This document shows positions 1 to 8,625 of a DNA stretch of 41,716 bases, piece after piece. The position numbers were made by a program, and so were the translations under genes. Numbering within the stretch: the first letter of the stretch is position 1; each line of letters begins with the position of its first letter. The DNA is from UBA4742 sp002403895 (GTDB lineage: Bacteria > Actinomycetota > Acidimicrobiia > Acidimicrobiales > Acidimicrobilacustridaceae), in NCBI GenBank assembly GCA_036823295.1, contig DAISGD010000030.1, forward strand, positions 1 through 41,716, given 5' to 3'. The notes below the pieces were generated by a model. That model was not told the DNA's origin. It saw only the letters and a list, made by a program, of their open reading frames with translations, and made no database searches.

Positions 1-42
1 CAGGTCGCCAATCACCCGTGTCTCCAGAACCGCCGTTCCCAT
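1..42 (-). CDS. 5' end of an unidentified gene leaving the window
   Basis: On the minus strand an ATG at 42-40 opens 14 codons (M-G-T-A-V-L-E-T-R-V-I-G-D-L) that run off the left edge without a stop. It would be divergent from the GGDEF/EAL gene, sharing the roughly 300-base region between them. The ribosome-binding site is weak, with only an AGG just before the ATG. The piece is too short to assign a family, and it could be a chance open frame. Confidence 0.35.
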   Translation of the reverse strand, partial: MGTAVLETRVIGDL

Positions 43-359
43 ACCTGCACCCAACTACGAACACCCGTTCGAGTCAAGGCGTTTCGACCGATTTCCATCT
101 ATTCCTGCTTCAGGCTCGAGACCGCTGTTTGGTGTCACGACATGGTTGGGTAAAGGCAGGCTAGGATAGGCAAAGATTCAGGGCGGAACCCTCTCGACTT
201 GCGGGTCTGACGGGGCGGGTGCCAGGTGACGGGGGGATGGTCAAGGACCCCCGAGGTTTGACGTAAGAATGTCGCACGACCTCAAGGCCCTACCGGGTCC
301 CGGCCGATGATCACCGGGACGCCTGCCGGTTCTGTCTCGTCTGCACCGGCCGGTCCTCC
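43..359. other. intergenic leader before the GGDEF/EAL gene
   Basis: This stretch of about 317 bases holds no convincing full gene. A possible -10 box TAGGAT lies at 172-177 on the plus strand, with TTGGGT at 146-151 as a poor -35 at 20-base spacing. A G-run at 231-236 faces a C-run at 248-252 and could form a short hairpin. Two mini-frames follow: ATG 237 to TAA 266 (9 codons) and ATG 269 to TGA 310 (13 codons). If the promoter is right, the transcript has a leader of about 180 bases. No known riboswitch core was recognised. Confidence 0.35.
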
Positions 360-3026
360 TTGACGCCCACCGGCCAACACTTCGGAGTCCCCATCAACGA
401 GCGGTCCAAATCCGAGGCCGTCGAGGACATCGCCGTCGGTCTCGATCGCCACTCCCTCGATGAGCGGGTGCGCGTCCTCGAGGCCGTAGTGGCGCAGTCC
501 TCCGACGCCTTGGTGCTGAGCGCGTCGGACGACAACGACCCGGTTGTGCGGGTGCGGTTCGTGAACGACTCGTTCACCCGCTTGCTCGGTTACGACCTCG
601 AGACCATCGCCGGCGAGTCGCCCGGGGTGCTCGTCGGTCCCGACACCGACCTCGACACGCTGCGGCGGGTCGAGGCCGGTCTCCGCCGTGGGGAGACGGT
701 GACGGTTGAGCTCTGGCTTCACGATCAGGTCGGTGAGCCTGTCCGGGTCGAGGCCACCTATCGCGAAGTCGATACCGGCACCGGCGCCACTTGGTATCTG
801 TCGAGCTACGTCGATCTGTCTGATCGAGTCGAGGCGGCCGCAGCCTTGCAACGCAGCGAAGCCTGGGCCGAAGCCATGGTGCACGGCAGTTCGGACCTCG
901 TGATGGTGGCCGATACCGACGGTGTCATCCGCTACGCCAGCCCGGCCCTCACCGAGGTCCTGGGCTACCAGCTCGACGAGTTCGTGGGCTCGGTGTTCAC
1001 CGAGTTGATCCATCCCGAGGATTCCTCGCGGGCCCGAGGATTGTTCGATGTCGGCGGCCGGCGCACATCGGGCCGGGCGTATGAGTTCCGCGTCGCCGAT
1101 CGCAACGGGAGCTGGCGATGGATGGCCATTCGGGTGGCCGACCGGGTGGACGATCCGGCCGTCCGGGGCTTCGTCGTCAACATCCGTGACGTGAGCGCCC
1201 GGCGGCGGGCCGAGGACCTCTTGGGCGAACAGGCGGATCTGTTGGAAGCGATCGCCCGCGGCGCGCCGCTCGATGTCACCCTCATCAAGATCACGGCCAT
1301 GATCGAGCGCCACCTGGACTCGGTGACCGCCGTCATCGGGATGCTCGAGCGGGACGGGGTGATCCGCATGCGGGCCGGCTCCGACCTTCCTCCCGAGATC
1401 CGCCGGTTCTACGACGAGTTACCTCCCACCTCGCCCGGCGGCGAGGTGCTGCGCAGCGGGGTCGGCGAGCTCTTCGTCTTCGATCTGGTCGATGACGACC
1501 GCTGGGGCGCGGCGGCGGCCCTGTTTGCCACCCATGGCTTCACTCAGGCCCGGGTGGCGACCCTGCGCGCCCCCGGCTCGGGGGAGCTGGTGGGGTCACT
1601 CACGGTTCTCCACCGGATCGCGGTCGATCTCCCGTCCACTGACCTGGACCTCGTACAACGGGCCATGAACCTGGCCGCCATTGCCATCGAGCGAGCCCGA
1701 TTCGAGGCCGCCCTGGAATACCAGGCGCTCTATGACCCGCTCACCGACTTGCCCAACCGGGCGCTGCTCTCCCGTCGCATCCAGGAGAGCCTCGAGGGGT
1801 TGGCGCGCGAGCGAGTCGGTGGCGTGGCGGTGCTGTTCATCGACCTGGACCGCTTCAAGGTGATCAACGACTCCGAAGGCCACGCCATCGGCGATCTCGT
1901 GCTCCAGCAGGTTGCGGAGCGCTTCCGCCATCTCCTGGGTTCGGGTGAGACGCTGGGACGCTTCGGCGGCGACGAGTTCATGGTGGTGTGCCATCACCTG
2001 GGGGGTGAGTCCCAGGCGGCGGACGCTGCCCATCGCTTTGCCGAGCAGCTGCACGAGCCGATCGTCCTGGCCGATGCCAGCGAGCATTTCGTCACCGCCA
2101 GCATCGGGGTTGCCTTTACCGCTGATCCATCGGTTCCAGCCGAGTCCCTCATCCGCAACGCGGATGTGGCTATGTACCGAGCCAAGGATCAGGGCCGCAA
2201 CCAGCGGGTGGTATTCCAGAAGAAGCGCGATCAGCCGGCGGTCGAGCAACTCACCATGGAGCGGGCCCTTCGCTCCGCCATCGAAGCCAAGGAGTTCGAG
2301 CTGCACTACCAACCGGTCGTGAAGCTGGCCGACGGCTCGATCACCCAGGTGGAGGCGCTCGTGCGGTGGAACCGGCCCCAGCGTGGGCTCGTCCATCCCG
2401 AGGCCTTCATCCCCCTGGCTGAGGAGACGGGGCTCATCGTCCCCATCGGCTGGTGGGTGCTGGGCGAGGCTGTGTCCCAAGCTGCGGCTTGGCCCTTGCT
2501 GCCCAGCGGCCGCGAGATCGAGATGGCGGTGAACCTCTCCGCCCGCCAGCTGGCCGACACCGGACTGGTGGAGGTGGTGGCCGATGCGCTCGACCACCAC
2601 GGCCTCGACCCGGCACGGCTGTGCTTCGAGGTGACCGAGAGCGCGTTGGTGCACGATGTCGCTCACGCCGTGACGTCGCTGAACCGGCTCAAGGCGCTAG
2701 GGGTCCGCATCGCCATCGACGACTTCGGGACGGGCTACGCCACCCTCGACTACGTCCGTCACTTTTCGATGGCCGACTACTTGAAGATCGACCGGGCCTT
2801 CGTCGAGGGCGTCGATCGGCCCGGATCCCAGGAGGCCGCCATCGTGTCGGCCGCCATCAACCTGGCCAAGTCACTGGGATTCACGGTGGTGGCCGAGGGG
2901 GTCGAGACCGTGTCGCAGATGGAGGCCCTGCGGGCACTCGACTGCGAGCTGGCCCAGGGGTATCTGTTCAGCCGGCCGGTCCCTCATGCCGAGGCCATCG
3001 AACTTCGGGAGACGCGGCGGGGCTGA
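360..3026 (+). CDS. PAS-PAS-GAF-GGDEF-EAL cyclic-di-GMP turnover protein
   Basis: A multidomain cyclic-di-GMP enzyme, predicted to be soluble because no membrane segment is seen. Approximate order in the 888-residue frame: PAS 1 (40-155), PAS 2 (165-280), GAF (290-450), GGDEF (455-620), EAL (635-880). The GGDEF motif is intact (RFGGDEF, residues 534-540), with no RxxD inhibitory site just before it. The EAL domain keeps EALVRW (665-670), DDFGTGY and VVAEGVET, so both diguanylate cyclase and phosphodiesterase activity are possible. Which one dominates cannot be read from sequence. The start is unsure: the frame opens after a TAA at 264-266, has no ATG, and offers only TTG at 360 and GTG at 468. 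GTG 468 lies at the start of the first PAS domain, so the true protein may be 36 residues shorter. Confidence 0.9.
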   Translation: MTPTGQHFGVPINERSKSEAVEDIAVGLDRHSLDERVRVLEAVVAQSSDALVLSASDDNDPVVRVRFVNDSFTRLLGYDLETIAGESPGVLVGPDTDLDTLRRVEAGLRRGETVTVELWLHDQVGEPVRVEATYREVDTGTGATWYLSSYVDLSDRVEAAAALQRSEAWAEAMVHGSSDLVMVADTDGVIRYASPALTEVLGYQLDEFVGSVFTELIHPEDSSRARGLFDVGGRRTSGRAYEFRVADRNGSWRWMAIRVADRVDDPAVRGFVVNIRDVSARRRAEDLLGEQADLLEAIARGAPLDVTLIKITAMIERHLDSVTAVIGMLERDGVIRMRAGSDLPPEIRRFYDELPPTSPGGEVLRSGVGELFVFDLVDDDRWGAAAALFATHGFTQARVATLRAPGSGELVGSLTVLHRIAVDLPSTDLDLVQRAMNLAAIAIERARFEAALEYQALYDPLTDLPNRALLSRRIQESLEGLARERVGGVAVLFIDLDRFKVINDSEGHAIGDLVLQQVAERFRHLLGSGETLGRFGGDEFMVVCHHLGGESQAADAAHRFAEQLHEPIVLADASEHFVTASIGVAFTADPSVPAESLIRNADVAMYRAKDQGRNQRVVFQKKRDQPAVEQLTMERALRSAIEAKEFELHYQPVVKLADGSITQVEALVRWNRPQRGLVHPEAFIPLAEETGLIVPIGWWVLGEAVSQAAAWPLLPSGREIEMAVNLSARQLADTGLVEVVADALDHHGLDPARLCFEVTESALVHDVAHAVTSLNRLKALGVRIAIDDFGTGYATLDYVRHFSMADYLKIDRAFVEGVDRPGSQEAAIVSAAINLAKSLGFTVVAEGVETVSQMEALRALDCELAQGYLFSRPVPHAEAIELRETRRG

Positions 3027-3081
3027 CGCCGGGCTCGAGGTCGACAGACCCGGTTCTTTTTTCGACGGGGGAGCCGACGCC

Positions 3082-3087
3082 TACGAT
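3082..3087 (+). promoter_or_regulatory. -10 box for leaderless GH36 transcript
   Basis: TACGAT is followed by a 6-base spacer and GTG at 3094. That spacing puts the transcription start at or next to the start codon, as in actinobacterial leaderless genes. TTCGAC at 3061-3066 is a possible -35. Confidence 0.5.
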
Positions 3088-3093
3088 GCCGCC

Positions 3094-4845
3094 GTGCACC
3101 TGGAACCGGCCCGCATCGAGTTCGACGGCGACGTCGTGGGCTCGACTCCGTTCACCACCGACCCGGCGGTGGTCGGTCCCCTTGAGGTGCGGACCGGCGA
3201 CGGTCCGGGCCACGCCACCATCGGCTGGTCGCTGACCAATCGGGGGGACGCGCCGGCCCGGATTCGGTCCGTCGCGCTGGTCTTCGAGCTGGTGGACGCC
3301 CTGACCCCCCTGCGGATGTTCCGCAACGGCTACCAGTCGTGGAGCCCGACCGGCGTGGCCGCCTTCGGCATCGACCGCGACCCGTCGCGCACGCCAGGGG
3401 CGCCGGAGCTGCTGCGGGCCGTGCACCACGCCGATCCGGCCGAGGCCCGTGCCGGCGAGCTGCGCTCCGAGTGGGTGACGGTGCTGCAGGCCGGCGGCGG
3501 AGCCCCGCTGCTGGTGGGTTTCGACAACGGCGACCGCCACGACGGCACCCTTCGCCTGCGGCCCGGCAGCTCGGGCCCCGAGTTGTGGGTCGAGGCCTAC
3601 CTGGGGGGCGCCGTGCTGGCCCCGGGAGAGAGCCGTGAGCTTCACCCGGTGCTGATCGCCGACGGTGCCACCGACGGCGCCTCCGCGTCGATGTTGTTGG
3701 AGCTCTGGGCGGCCCAGGTCGGTCGGGTGGCGGGCGCTCGGGTCCAGGCGCACTACCAGGTGGGCTGGTGTTCTTGGTACCACTACTTCCACGACGTCAC
3801 CGAGGAGCACCTGCGTTCGAACCTGGCCCTGGCCGGCGACTGGCCCTTCGACGTCTTCCAGCTCGACGACGGGTTCCAATCCGCCATCGGTGACTGGCTG
3901 ACGACCAACGACAAGTTCCCCTCCTCGCTCGACGTCATTGCCGGTGCCGTCGCCGCCGAGGGACGCCAACCCGGTCTGTGGATCGCGCCGTTCATCGTCG
4001 CCCCCGACTCGCGAGTGGCCACCGAGCACCCGGACTGGCTCGCCCGCTTCCCCAATGGAGACCCGCTCATCGGCTGGTACAACCCGTCGTGGGGCGGGGG
4101 CCAGGACGGGTTCATGTGGAACCTGGACACTACCAATCCCGAGGTGGTCGCCCATCTCGAGTCGACGGCCAAGGCGCTGGTGGAAGCCGGGTTCAGCTAC
4201 CTCAAGTTGGACTTCACCTTCGCCCCCAGCTTCGACGGGGTATGGGCGGATTCGTCGCGCACGCCGGCCGAGCGGGTCCGGTCCGGCTACGACGCCGTGC
4301 GGCGCGGGGCGGGGGCTGACACGTTCATCCTCGGCTGCGGGGTCCCACTGGCCAACGTGGTGGGCGTGGTCGACGGCAACCGCATCGGCGCCGACGTCGC
4401 CCCGTCATGGGAGCTCGAGGAATGGGACTTCGACCTCGCCGACTACTCGGATGTGCAACCCGCCACCAAGCACTCCTGGCAGAACACTTTGAGTCGCAGC
4501 TTCATGCACCGCCGATTGTGGCTGAACGATCCCGACTGTCTGATGCTGCGTCAGGCCGAGACCCACCTCACGCCCGATGCCATGCGCACCTGGGCCCACG
4601 GCGTGGCCGTGTCGGGGGGGATGGCCTTGGTCTCCGACGACCTGGCGCTGCTCGATGGCGACGCCCGAGCCCTGCTGGACGAGGTGGTGGAGATCGGCCG
4701 ACGCAGCGATGCCGAGGCCGTCACCAACCACCCGGCTCGCTGTGACGACCTCATGGCCCACGCCGTGCCCCGTGAGCTGTCCGCCGCCGGCCACCGGCTG
4801 GTGGCCGATCCGAGCTCGGGGACCTCGGTGCTCGACGGTGCCTGA
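3094..4845 (+). CDS. GH36 alpha-galactosidase (melibiase)
   Basis: Hydrolyses terminal alpha-1,6-galactose from oligosaccharides such as melibiose and raffinose; no signal peptide is seen, so probably cytoplasmic. The 583-residue protein has an N-terminal beta domain (about 1-210) and a TIM barrel. The barrel resembles the Thermotoga GalA type: FQLDDG, then the nucleophile Asp373 in LKLDF, then FILGCG, then Asp434 in RIGADVAPSW as likely acid/base, then WLNDPDC and VSDDLALL. GTG at 3094 is preferred because it directly follows a leaderless -10 box and avoids overlap with the upstream gene, whose stop is at 3024-3026. The frame could open at 2986. No sugar transporter lies beside it, so the substrate source is not shown. 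Confidence 0.92.
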   Translation: MHLEPARIEFDGDVVGSTPFTTDPAVVGPLEVRTGDGPGHATIGWSLTNRGDAPARIRSVALVFELVDALTPLRMFRNGYQSWSPTGVAAFGIDRDPSRTPGAPELLRAVHHADPAEARAGELRSEWVTVLQAGGGAPLLVGFDNGDRHDGTLRLRPGSSGPELWVEAYLGGAVLAPGESRELHPVLIADGATDGASASMLLELWAAQVGRVAGARVQAHYQVGWCSWYHYFHDVTEEHLRSNLALAGDWPFDVFQLDDGFQSAIGDWLTTNDKFPSSLDVIAGAVAAEGRQPGLWIAPFIVAPDSRVATEHPDWLARFPNGDPLIGWYNPSWGGGQDGFMWNLDTTNPEVVAHLESTAKALVEAGFSYLKLDFTFAPSFDGVWADSSRTPAERVRSGYDAVRRGAGADTFILGCGVPLANVVGVVDGNRIGADVAPSWELEEWDFDLADYSDVQPATKHSWQNTLSRSFMHRRLWLNDPDCLMLRQAETHLTPDAMRTWAHGVAVSGGMALVSDDLALLDGDARALLDEVVEIGRRSDAEAVTNHPARCDDLMAHAVPRELSAAGHRLVADPSSGTSVLDGA

Positions 4846-4885
4846 CACCGGGAGTGACCCGGGGTCGGTGGTCGGATCCACCCCC

Positions 4886-4891
4886 TACAGT
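4886..4891 (+). promoter_or_regulatory. -10 box before the SDR remnant
   Basis: TACAGT lies 8 bases before an ATG at 4900, the leaderless arrangement. It appears to be the promoter of the now truncated SDR gene. Confidence 0.4.
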
Positions 4892-4899
4892 CCCGACTC

Positions 4900-4994
4900 A
4901 TGACGACGTGGGCACCGCGTTGTTCCTGGCGTCCGACGCGTCCGCCTATGTGACCGGGTCGTGCGTCACCGTGGACGGCGGGATCATGGCGTGA
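4900..4994 (+). pseudogene. remnant of a short-chain dehydrogenase/reductase (SDR) gene
   Basis: From 4905 to 4994 one frame reads DVGTALFLASDASAYVTG, then S-C-V-T-V-D-G-G-I-M-A and a stop. This is the classic C-terminal end of a FabG-like SDR (FLASD.ASYVTG....VDGG). The Rossmann N-terminus (TGxxxGIG) and the catalytic Ser-Tyr-Lys region are absent upstream. Just before the fragment is an ATG at 4900 with a well placed -10 box, but it is in another frame and reaches a stop after 17 codons. The picture is a promoter and start joined to the last 29 codons by one internal deletion. A misassembly would look the same. Confidence 0.7.
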
Positions 4995-5027
4995 AGATCG
5001 CGGCGAGGGGCGGCGGGGGCGCGTCGA

Positions 5028-6974
5028 TCAGGGGATGACGGGCGCCGGGGAGGCGGGGATGTCCTCGCCGCGCACGAGGGTCCGGTAGAGATCGGCATAG
5101 AGCCCATCGGCTTCGACCAGGGTTTGGTGCGTGCCCCGTTCCACGATGACGCCGTGATCCAGCACCAGGATCTGGTCGGCGGCGGTGATGGTGGAGAGAC
5201 GGTGGGCGATCACGATGGATGTGCGTCCCACCAGCGCGGCGGCTAGGGCCCGCTGTACCAGGTGCTCATTCTCGGAGTCGAGGTGGCTGGTGGCCTCGTC
5301 GAGGATGACCACGGCCGGGTCCTTCAACAGCATGCGGGCGATGGCCAGCCGCTGCTTCTCGCCTCCCGACAGCCGGTAGCCCCGCTCGCCCACCATGGTG
5401 TCGTACCCGTCGCCCAGTGCCGCGATCACCTGGTGGATCTGGGCCGCCCGGCAGGCCTGCTCGACCTCGGCGTCGGTGGCGTCGGGTCGGGCGTAGCGCA
5501 GGTTGGCCATCACCGACTCGTGGAACAGGTGCGGGTCTTGGCTGACCACACCGATGGCGTCGTGCAGGGACTGCTGGGTGAGGTCGCGCACGTCGGTCCC
5601 GTCCACCCGGATGGACCCGGTGGTGACCTCGTAGAGGCGGGGGATGAGGGAGCTGAGGGTGGTCTTGCCCGCGCCCGACGGGCCGACCAGGGCCACCAGC
5701 TGACCGGGTTCGATGACGGCCGAGATACCCCGCAGCACCGCATCGCCGACCTCGTTCGACAGCGGACGGCCACCGTCGGCCTCCAGGGAGGCGAGGGAGA
5801 TCCCGCTGGCGGCCGGGTACTGGAACCAGACGTCGTCGATCTCGATGCGACCGGCGGGGTCGACGAGATCCACTGCCCCGGGGCGGTCCTGGATGACGTT
5901 GGCCAGGTCGAGGATCTCGAAGACCCGGTCGAACGAGATGAAAGCCGTCATGATGTCGACGCGGGCGTTGGTCAGGGACGTGAGTGGGTTGTAGATCTGG
6001 GTCACGAAGGCGGCCATGGCCACCAGGGTGCCCAGCTCGATGGCGCCGGAGATCACGAGGTTGCCGCCGATGCCGTAGACCGCGGCAGTGCCGATGGCGC
6101 CGACCAGGCCGAGGGCGATGAAGAAGGTGCGGCCGTACAGAGCGCCCCGCACGCCGATGTCGCGGACCTTGCCGGCCCGGTCGCCGAAGGCCTCGGACTC
6201 GCCATCGTAGCTGCCGAACAGCTTGACCAGCTGCGCGCCCGAGACGTTGAGCCGCTCGGTCATCTGGGTGTTCATCGAGGAGTTGAGGTCGAAGCCCTCG
6301 CGGGTGATCTCCTGCATCTTCCGGCCGACCCGCTTGGCCGGGATGATGAACACGGGCAACAGCACCAGCGCCACCAGGGTGATCTGCCACTGCAGGATGA
6401 ACATGGCGGTGAGGGTGGTCACCAACACGACCACGTTCGACACCACCGAGCCCAGGGTGCCGGTCACCGCTCGTTGGGCGCCGATCACGTCGTTGTTCAT
6501 CCGGCTGATCAGGGCGCCGGTCTGGGTGCGGGTGAAGAAGGCCAGCGGCATGCGCTGGACGTGATCGAACAGCTTGACCCGCAGGTCGTAGATGATCCCC
6601 TCACCGATCTTGGAGGACCACCACCGCTCGAAAAAGGACAGGGCGGCGGTGGCCACGGCGGCCACCATGATCAGCCCGGCCAGCAGCGTCACCTTATGGC
6701 GGTCCCCACTCGGGATGATGTCGACGATCTGCTTGAACAACAGGACCGGGACGAGGGCGATGAGGGCCTCGAGCACGATGGTGACCAGGAAGCCGGCGAG
6801 CAGCAGCCGGTAGGGGCGGGCGAACGTCAGGACCCGACGGACGATGCCCTTGGAGACGACGGCACCCTTGATGGCGTGTGGGTCGGCCCCGATGGCCATG
6901 TGAGGTGGCATGCGCATGAGGCCACCAAGGCTAGATGGGGGAGTCCCCCAATCCTCGGGTGAGACGTCAGCCAT
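5028..6974 (-). CDS. ABC exporter, fused membrane and ATPase domains
   Basis: A 648-residue half-transporter of the MsbA/LmrA exporter type, expected to work as a dimer in the cytoplasmic membrane. The membrane domain (about residues 45-370) has six predicted helices. The ATPase domain shows Walker A GPSGAGKTTL (about 431-440), Q-loop VVSQDP, signature LSGGEKQR (about 537), Walker B VVILDEATSHLD and the switch IVIAHRLSTI. All catalytic elements are present. A cytoplasmic N-terminal tail of about 45 residues precedes the first helix. The substrate (lipid, drug or peptide) cannot be told. The gene stands alone, with tRNA-Ser upstream and the SDR remnant downstream. The start is ATG at 6974. Confidence 0.92.
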   Translation of the reverse strand: MADVSPEDWGTPPSSLGGLMRMPPHMAIGADPHAIKGAVVSKGIVRRVLTFARPYRLLLAGFLVTIVLEALIALVPVLLFKQIVDIIPSGDRHKVTLLAGLIMVAAVATAALSFFERWWSSKIGEGIIYDLRVKLFDHVQRMPLAFFTRTQTGALISRMNNDVIGAQRAVTGTLGSVVSNVVVLVTTLTAMFILQWQITLVALVLLPVFIIPAKRVGRKMQEITREGFDLNSSMNTQMTERLNVSGAQLVKLFGSYDGESEAFGDRAGKVRDIGVRGALYGRTFFIALGLVGAIGTAAVYGIGGNLVISGAIELGTLVAMAAFVTQIYNPLTSLTNARVDIMTAFISFDRVFEILDLANVIQDRPGAVDLVDPAGRIEIDDVWFQYPAASGISLASLEADGGRPLSNEVGDAVLRGISAVIEPGQLVALVGPSGAGKTTLSSLIPRLYEVTTGSIRVDGTDVRDLTQQSLHDAIGVVSQDPHLFHESVMANLRYARPDATDAEVEQACRAAQIHQVIAALGDGYDTMVGERGYRLSGGEKQRLAIARMLLKDPAVVILDEATSHLDSENEHLVQRALAAALVGRTSIVIAHRLSTITAADQILVLDHGVIVERGTHQTLVEADGLYADLYRTLVRGEDIPASPAPVIP

Positions 6975-7087
6975 TCCCGTAGGTCGTCCCTCGTTTCTGG
7001 CCTATGCCTGGGAGCACTTGGGAGGCTGATCCGAGGAGCGCAGCGGGACGAGCGCGGTGAAGGGTCGGCGTGTTGCCGACCCTTCGA

Positions 7088-7177
7088 TGGCGGAAGGTAA
7101 GGGATTCGAACCCTTGGAGAGCCGTAACCCTCAACGACTTTCGAGGCCGTCCCATTCGTCCGCTCTGGCAACCTTCC
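7088..7177 (-). tRNA. tRNA-Ser (anticodon CGA), CCA encoded
   Basis: Read on the minus strand this is a class II tRNA. The acceptor stem GGAAGGT pairs with ACCTTCC. The anticodon arm has loop CTCGAAA with anticodon CGA, for UCG codons. A long variable arm (GAGGGTTACGGCTCTC) and a T arm with TTCGAAT follow. The 3' end reads G then CCA (7090-7088), so CCA is encoded. A long variable arm with CGA identifies serine. Confidence 0.95.
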
Positions 7178-7184
7178 GGGGACG

Positions 7185-7190
7185 AGGTTA
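7185..7190 (-). promoter_or_regulatory. possible -10 box for tRNA-Ser(CGA)
   Basis: On the minus strand TAACCT ends 7 bases before the mature 5' end of the tRNA (7177). Transcription would then begin at or very near the mature end. No clear -35 is visible. Confidence 0.35.
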
Positions 7191-7297
7191 GTCGCGCCCC
7201 GCCCAACGGCGCGAAGCTGCTTGCTGGCCCCACGCTCCCCGTCCTGACCCCCATTCTGTCGCGCTGGACGCAAGAAGGGGGCGCCGAAACCGTAGAT

Positions 7298-7744
7298 TCA
7301 GCGGCGGTTGGCGAAGAAGGTGGTCAGCAGCTCCCCGCATTCGGCGGCGCGGAGATCGGGGTGCACGGCGAACTCGTGGTTGAGGCGGGGATCGGCTCCG
7401 ATGCCGTAGAGCGAGACCACGGCGCCCGCCTTGAGGTCCCGGGCGCCGAACACGAGGCGGCTCACTCGGGCGTTGACGGCCGCCCCGGCGCACATGGGGC
7501 ACGGCTCCAACGTCACCACCAATGTGGCGTCGTCGAGCCGCCACGACCCGACCGCGGCGGCCGCATCGCGCAACGCCAACACCTCGGCGTGGGCGGTGGG
7601 GTCGTTGGTGAGCTCCCGTTCGTTGTGACGGCGGGCGACGATCTCGCCATCCACCATCACGACGGCGCCGATGGGAACATCGCCGTGGGCCAAGGCGGCG
7701 CGGGCCTCGTCCAGCGCGATGCCCATGGCCTCCAGATCGTTCAT
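7298..7744 (-). CDS. tadA: tRNA-specific adenosine deaminase TadA
   Basis: Converts adenosine-34 to inosine in the wobble position of tRNA-Arg(ACG), so one tRNA can read CGU, CGC and CGA. The 148-residue protein has the zinc and catalytic signature of the deaminase fold: His52 and Glu54 in TAHAEV, and Cys82 and Cys85 in PCPMCAGA. The length is a little under the usual 150-170. ATG at 7744 is supported by a -10 box 8 bases upstream, suggesting a leaderless message. The gene is divergent from the GAP-family gene at 7806, with tRNA-Ser just downstream. Confidence 0.93.
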   Translation of the reverse strand: MNDLEAMGIALDEARAALAHGDVPIGAVVMVDGEIVARRHNERELTNDPTAHAEVLALRDAAAAVGSWRLDDATLVVTLEPCPMCAGAAVNARVSRLVFGARDLKAGAVVSLYGIGADPRLNHEFAVHPDLRAAECGELLTTFFANRR

Positions 7745-7752
7745 GGGCGCTG

Positions 7753-7758
7753 AGGCTA
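7753..7758 (-). promoter_or_regulatory. -10 box for leaderless tadA
   Basis: On the minus strand TAGCCT is followed by an 8-base spacer and the tadA ATG (7744-7742). GTGACG lies about 16 bases further upstream as a possible -35. Confidence 0.5.
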
Positions 7759-7805
7759 CCGGGGCGCGTCTAGCGTCACGGCCGTTCGCACCGGGGAGGC
7801 TGAGG

Positions 7806-8489
7806 ATGGGTCAAGCAATCGGGCAACTGCTGCCCTTCGCCGTGGGTGTTGCCATCAGCCCGGTGCCGATCATCGCCATCATCCTCATGCTGCTCTCCAA
7901 GCGGGCGGGCCTGAACGGCGGATCCTTCCTGGCCGGGTGGGTGGTCGGCATCGTTGGGGCCAGCACCATCTTGTTGGTCCTGGCCAACACTCGGGAGCTC
8001 ACGTCCGACAGTGGGGCACCCTCCACCACCTCGTCGGTCATCAAGTTGGTGTTGGGGCTCGGGCTGCTGGCCCTCGCCCGCCGCAACTTCGCCCAGCGCC
8101 CGACGGAGGGCGACACCCCGGAGTTGCCGGCGTGGCTGAGCAAGATCGAGGGCCTGAGCCCTCCCAAGGCCGCCGGGCTCGGCGTGTTGCTGTCGGCGGT
8201 GAACCCGAAGAACCTCCTGCTCATCGCCGGCGCCATGATGGCCGTCTCCCAGATTCCCGGCCTCTCGACGCGGGAGCAGATCGGGGCGGTGGTCGTGTTC
8301 GTGCTCATCGCCATCAGCACGGTGGCTGCGCCGGTGGTCATCTACGTGGTCATAGGGCCCAAGGCGCAGCGCCCGCTCGATTCCATGAAGGTCTGGCTCG
8401 GCGAGAACAACGCCGTCGTCATGGCCGTGCTGTTGCTGGTCATCGGTGTGAAGCTCATCGGCGACGCCATCAGCGGATTCACCGCCTGA
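7806..8489 (+). CDS. GAP-family (Sap/SfLAP-like) integral membrane protein
   Basis: A 227-residue membrane protein with about six hydrophobic segments: near residues 5-27, 38-58, 75-95, 128-150, 160-182 and 203-222. It matches the GAP family, distantly related to LysE exporters and to the mycobacterial sulfolipid-addressing protein Sap. Family marks are the opening GQAIGQLLPFAVGVAISPVPIIA (family-level resemblance), GLGVLLSAVNPKNLLL near residue 130 and the ISP.P turn. Family members are linked to lipid or small-molecule export, but the substrate is unknown. ATG at 7806 follows a GGGGAGG ribosome-binding site. The frame stays open further upstream but would run into the divergent tadA. Confidence 0.75.
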   Translation: MGQAIGQLLPFAVGVAISPVPIIAIILMLLSKRAGLNGGSFLAGWVVGIVGASTILLVLANTRELTSDSGAPSTTSSVIKLVLGLGLLALARRNFAQRPTEGDTPELPAWLSKIEGLSPPKAAGLGVLLSAVNPKNLLLIAGAMMAVSQIPGLSTREQIGAVVVFVLIAISTVAAPVVIYVVIGPKAQRPLDSMKVWLGENNAVVMAVLLLVIGVKLIGDAISGFTA

Positions 8490-8625
8490 CCCGAACTGTC
8501 AGCCCCGGCCGCAGGCCTTCGTACTCGTCACCGGTGCGTTGCAGTGGTAGAAGCGGACTTCCAGCTCGATGCCGGGTGCAAATTCGACCTCGACCCAGTC
8601 GGACTCGGCCCCGCACCCGCGCCGC
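8490..8625. other. short intergenic stretch with a protein-like frame
   Basis: Downstream of the hydrolase gene, one minus-strand frame ending at 8499 reads E-S-D-W-V-E-V-E-F-A-P-G-I-E-L then E-V-R-F-Y-H-C-N-A-P and a stop after C-G-R-G. It has no start of its own and is in a different frame from the hydrolase. It could be the tail of a lost gene or chance. Confidence 0.25.

Noticed and set aside
150..300. Cyclic-di-GMP riboswitch in the GGDEF/EAL leader
   Set aside because: GGCAAAG is present, but the other conserved GEMM blocks were not found.
4848..4862. Hairpin CCGGG-AGTGA-CCCGG as terminator of the GH36 gene
   Set aside because: Only five base pairs and no T-run follow. Too weak to call.
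5262..6962. Long open frame opposite the ABC exporter
   Set aside because: It is rich in Gly, His, Asp and Val with no recognisable family, as expected for the antisense of a high-GC gene. The exporter on the minus strand has every motif of its family.
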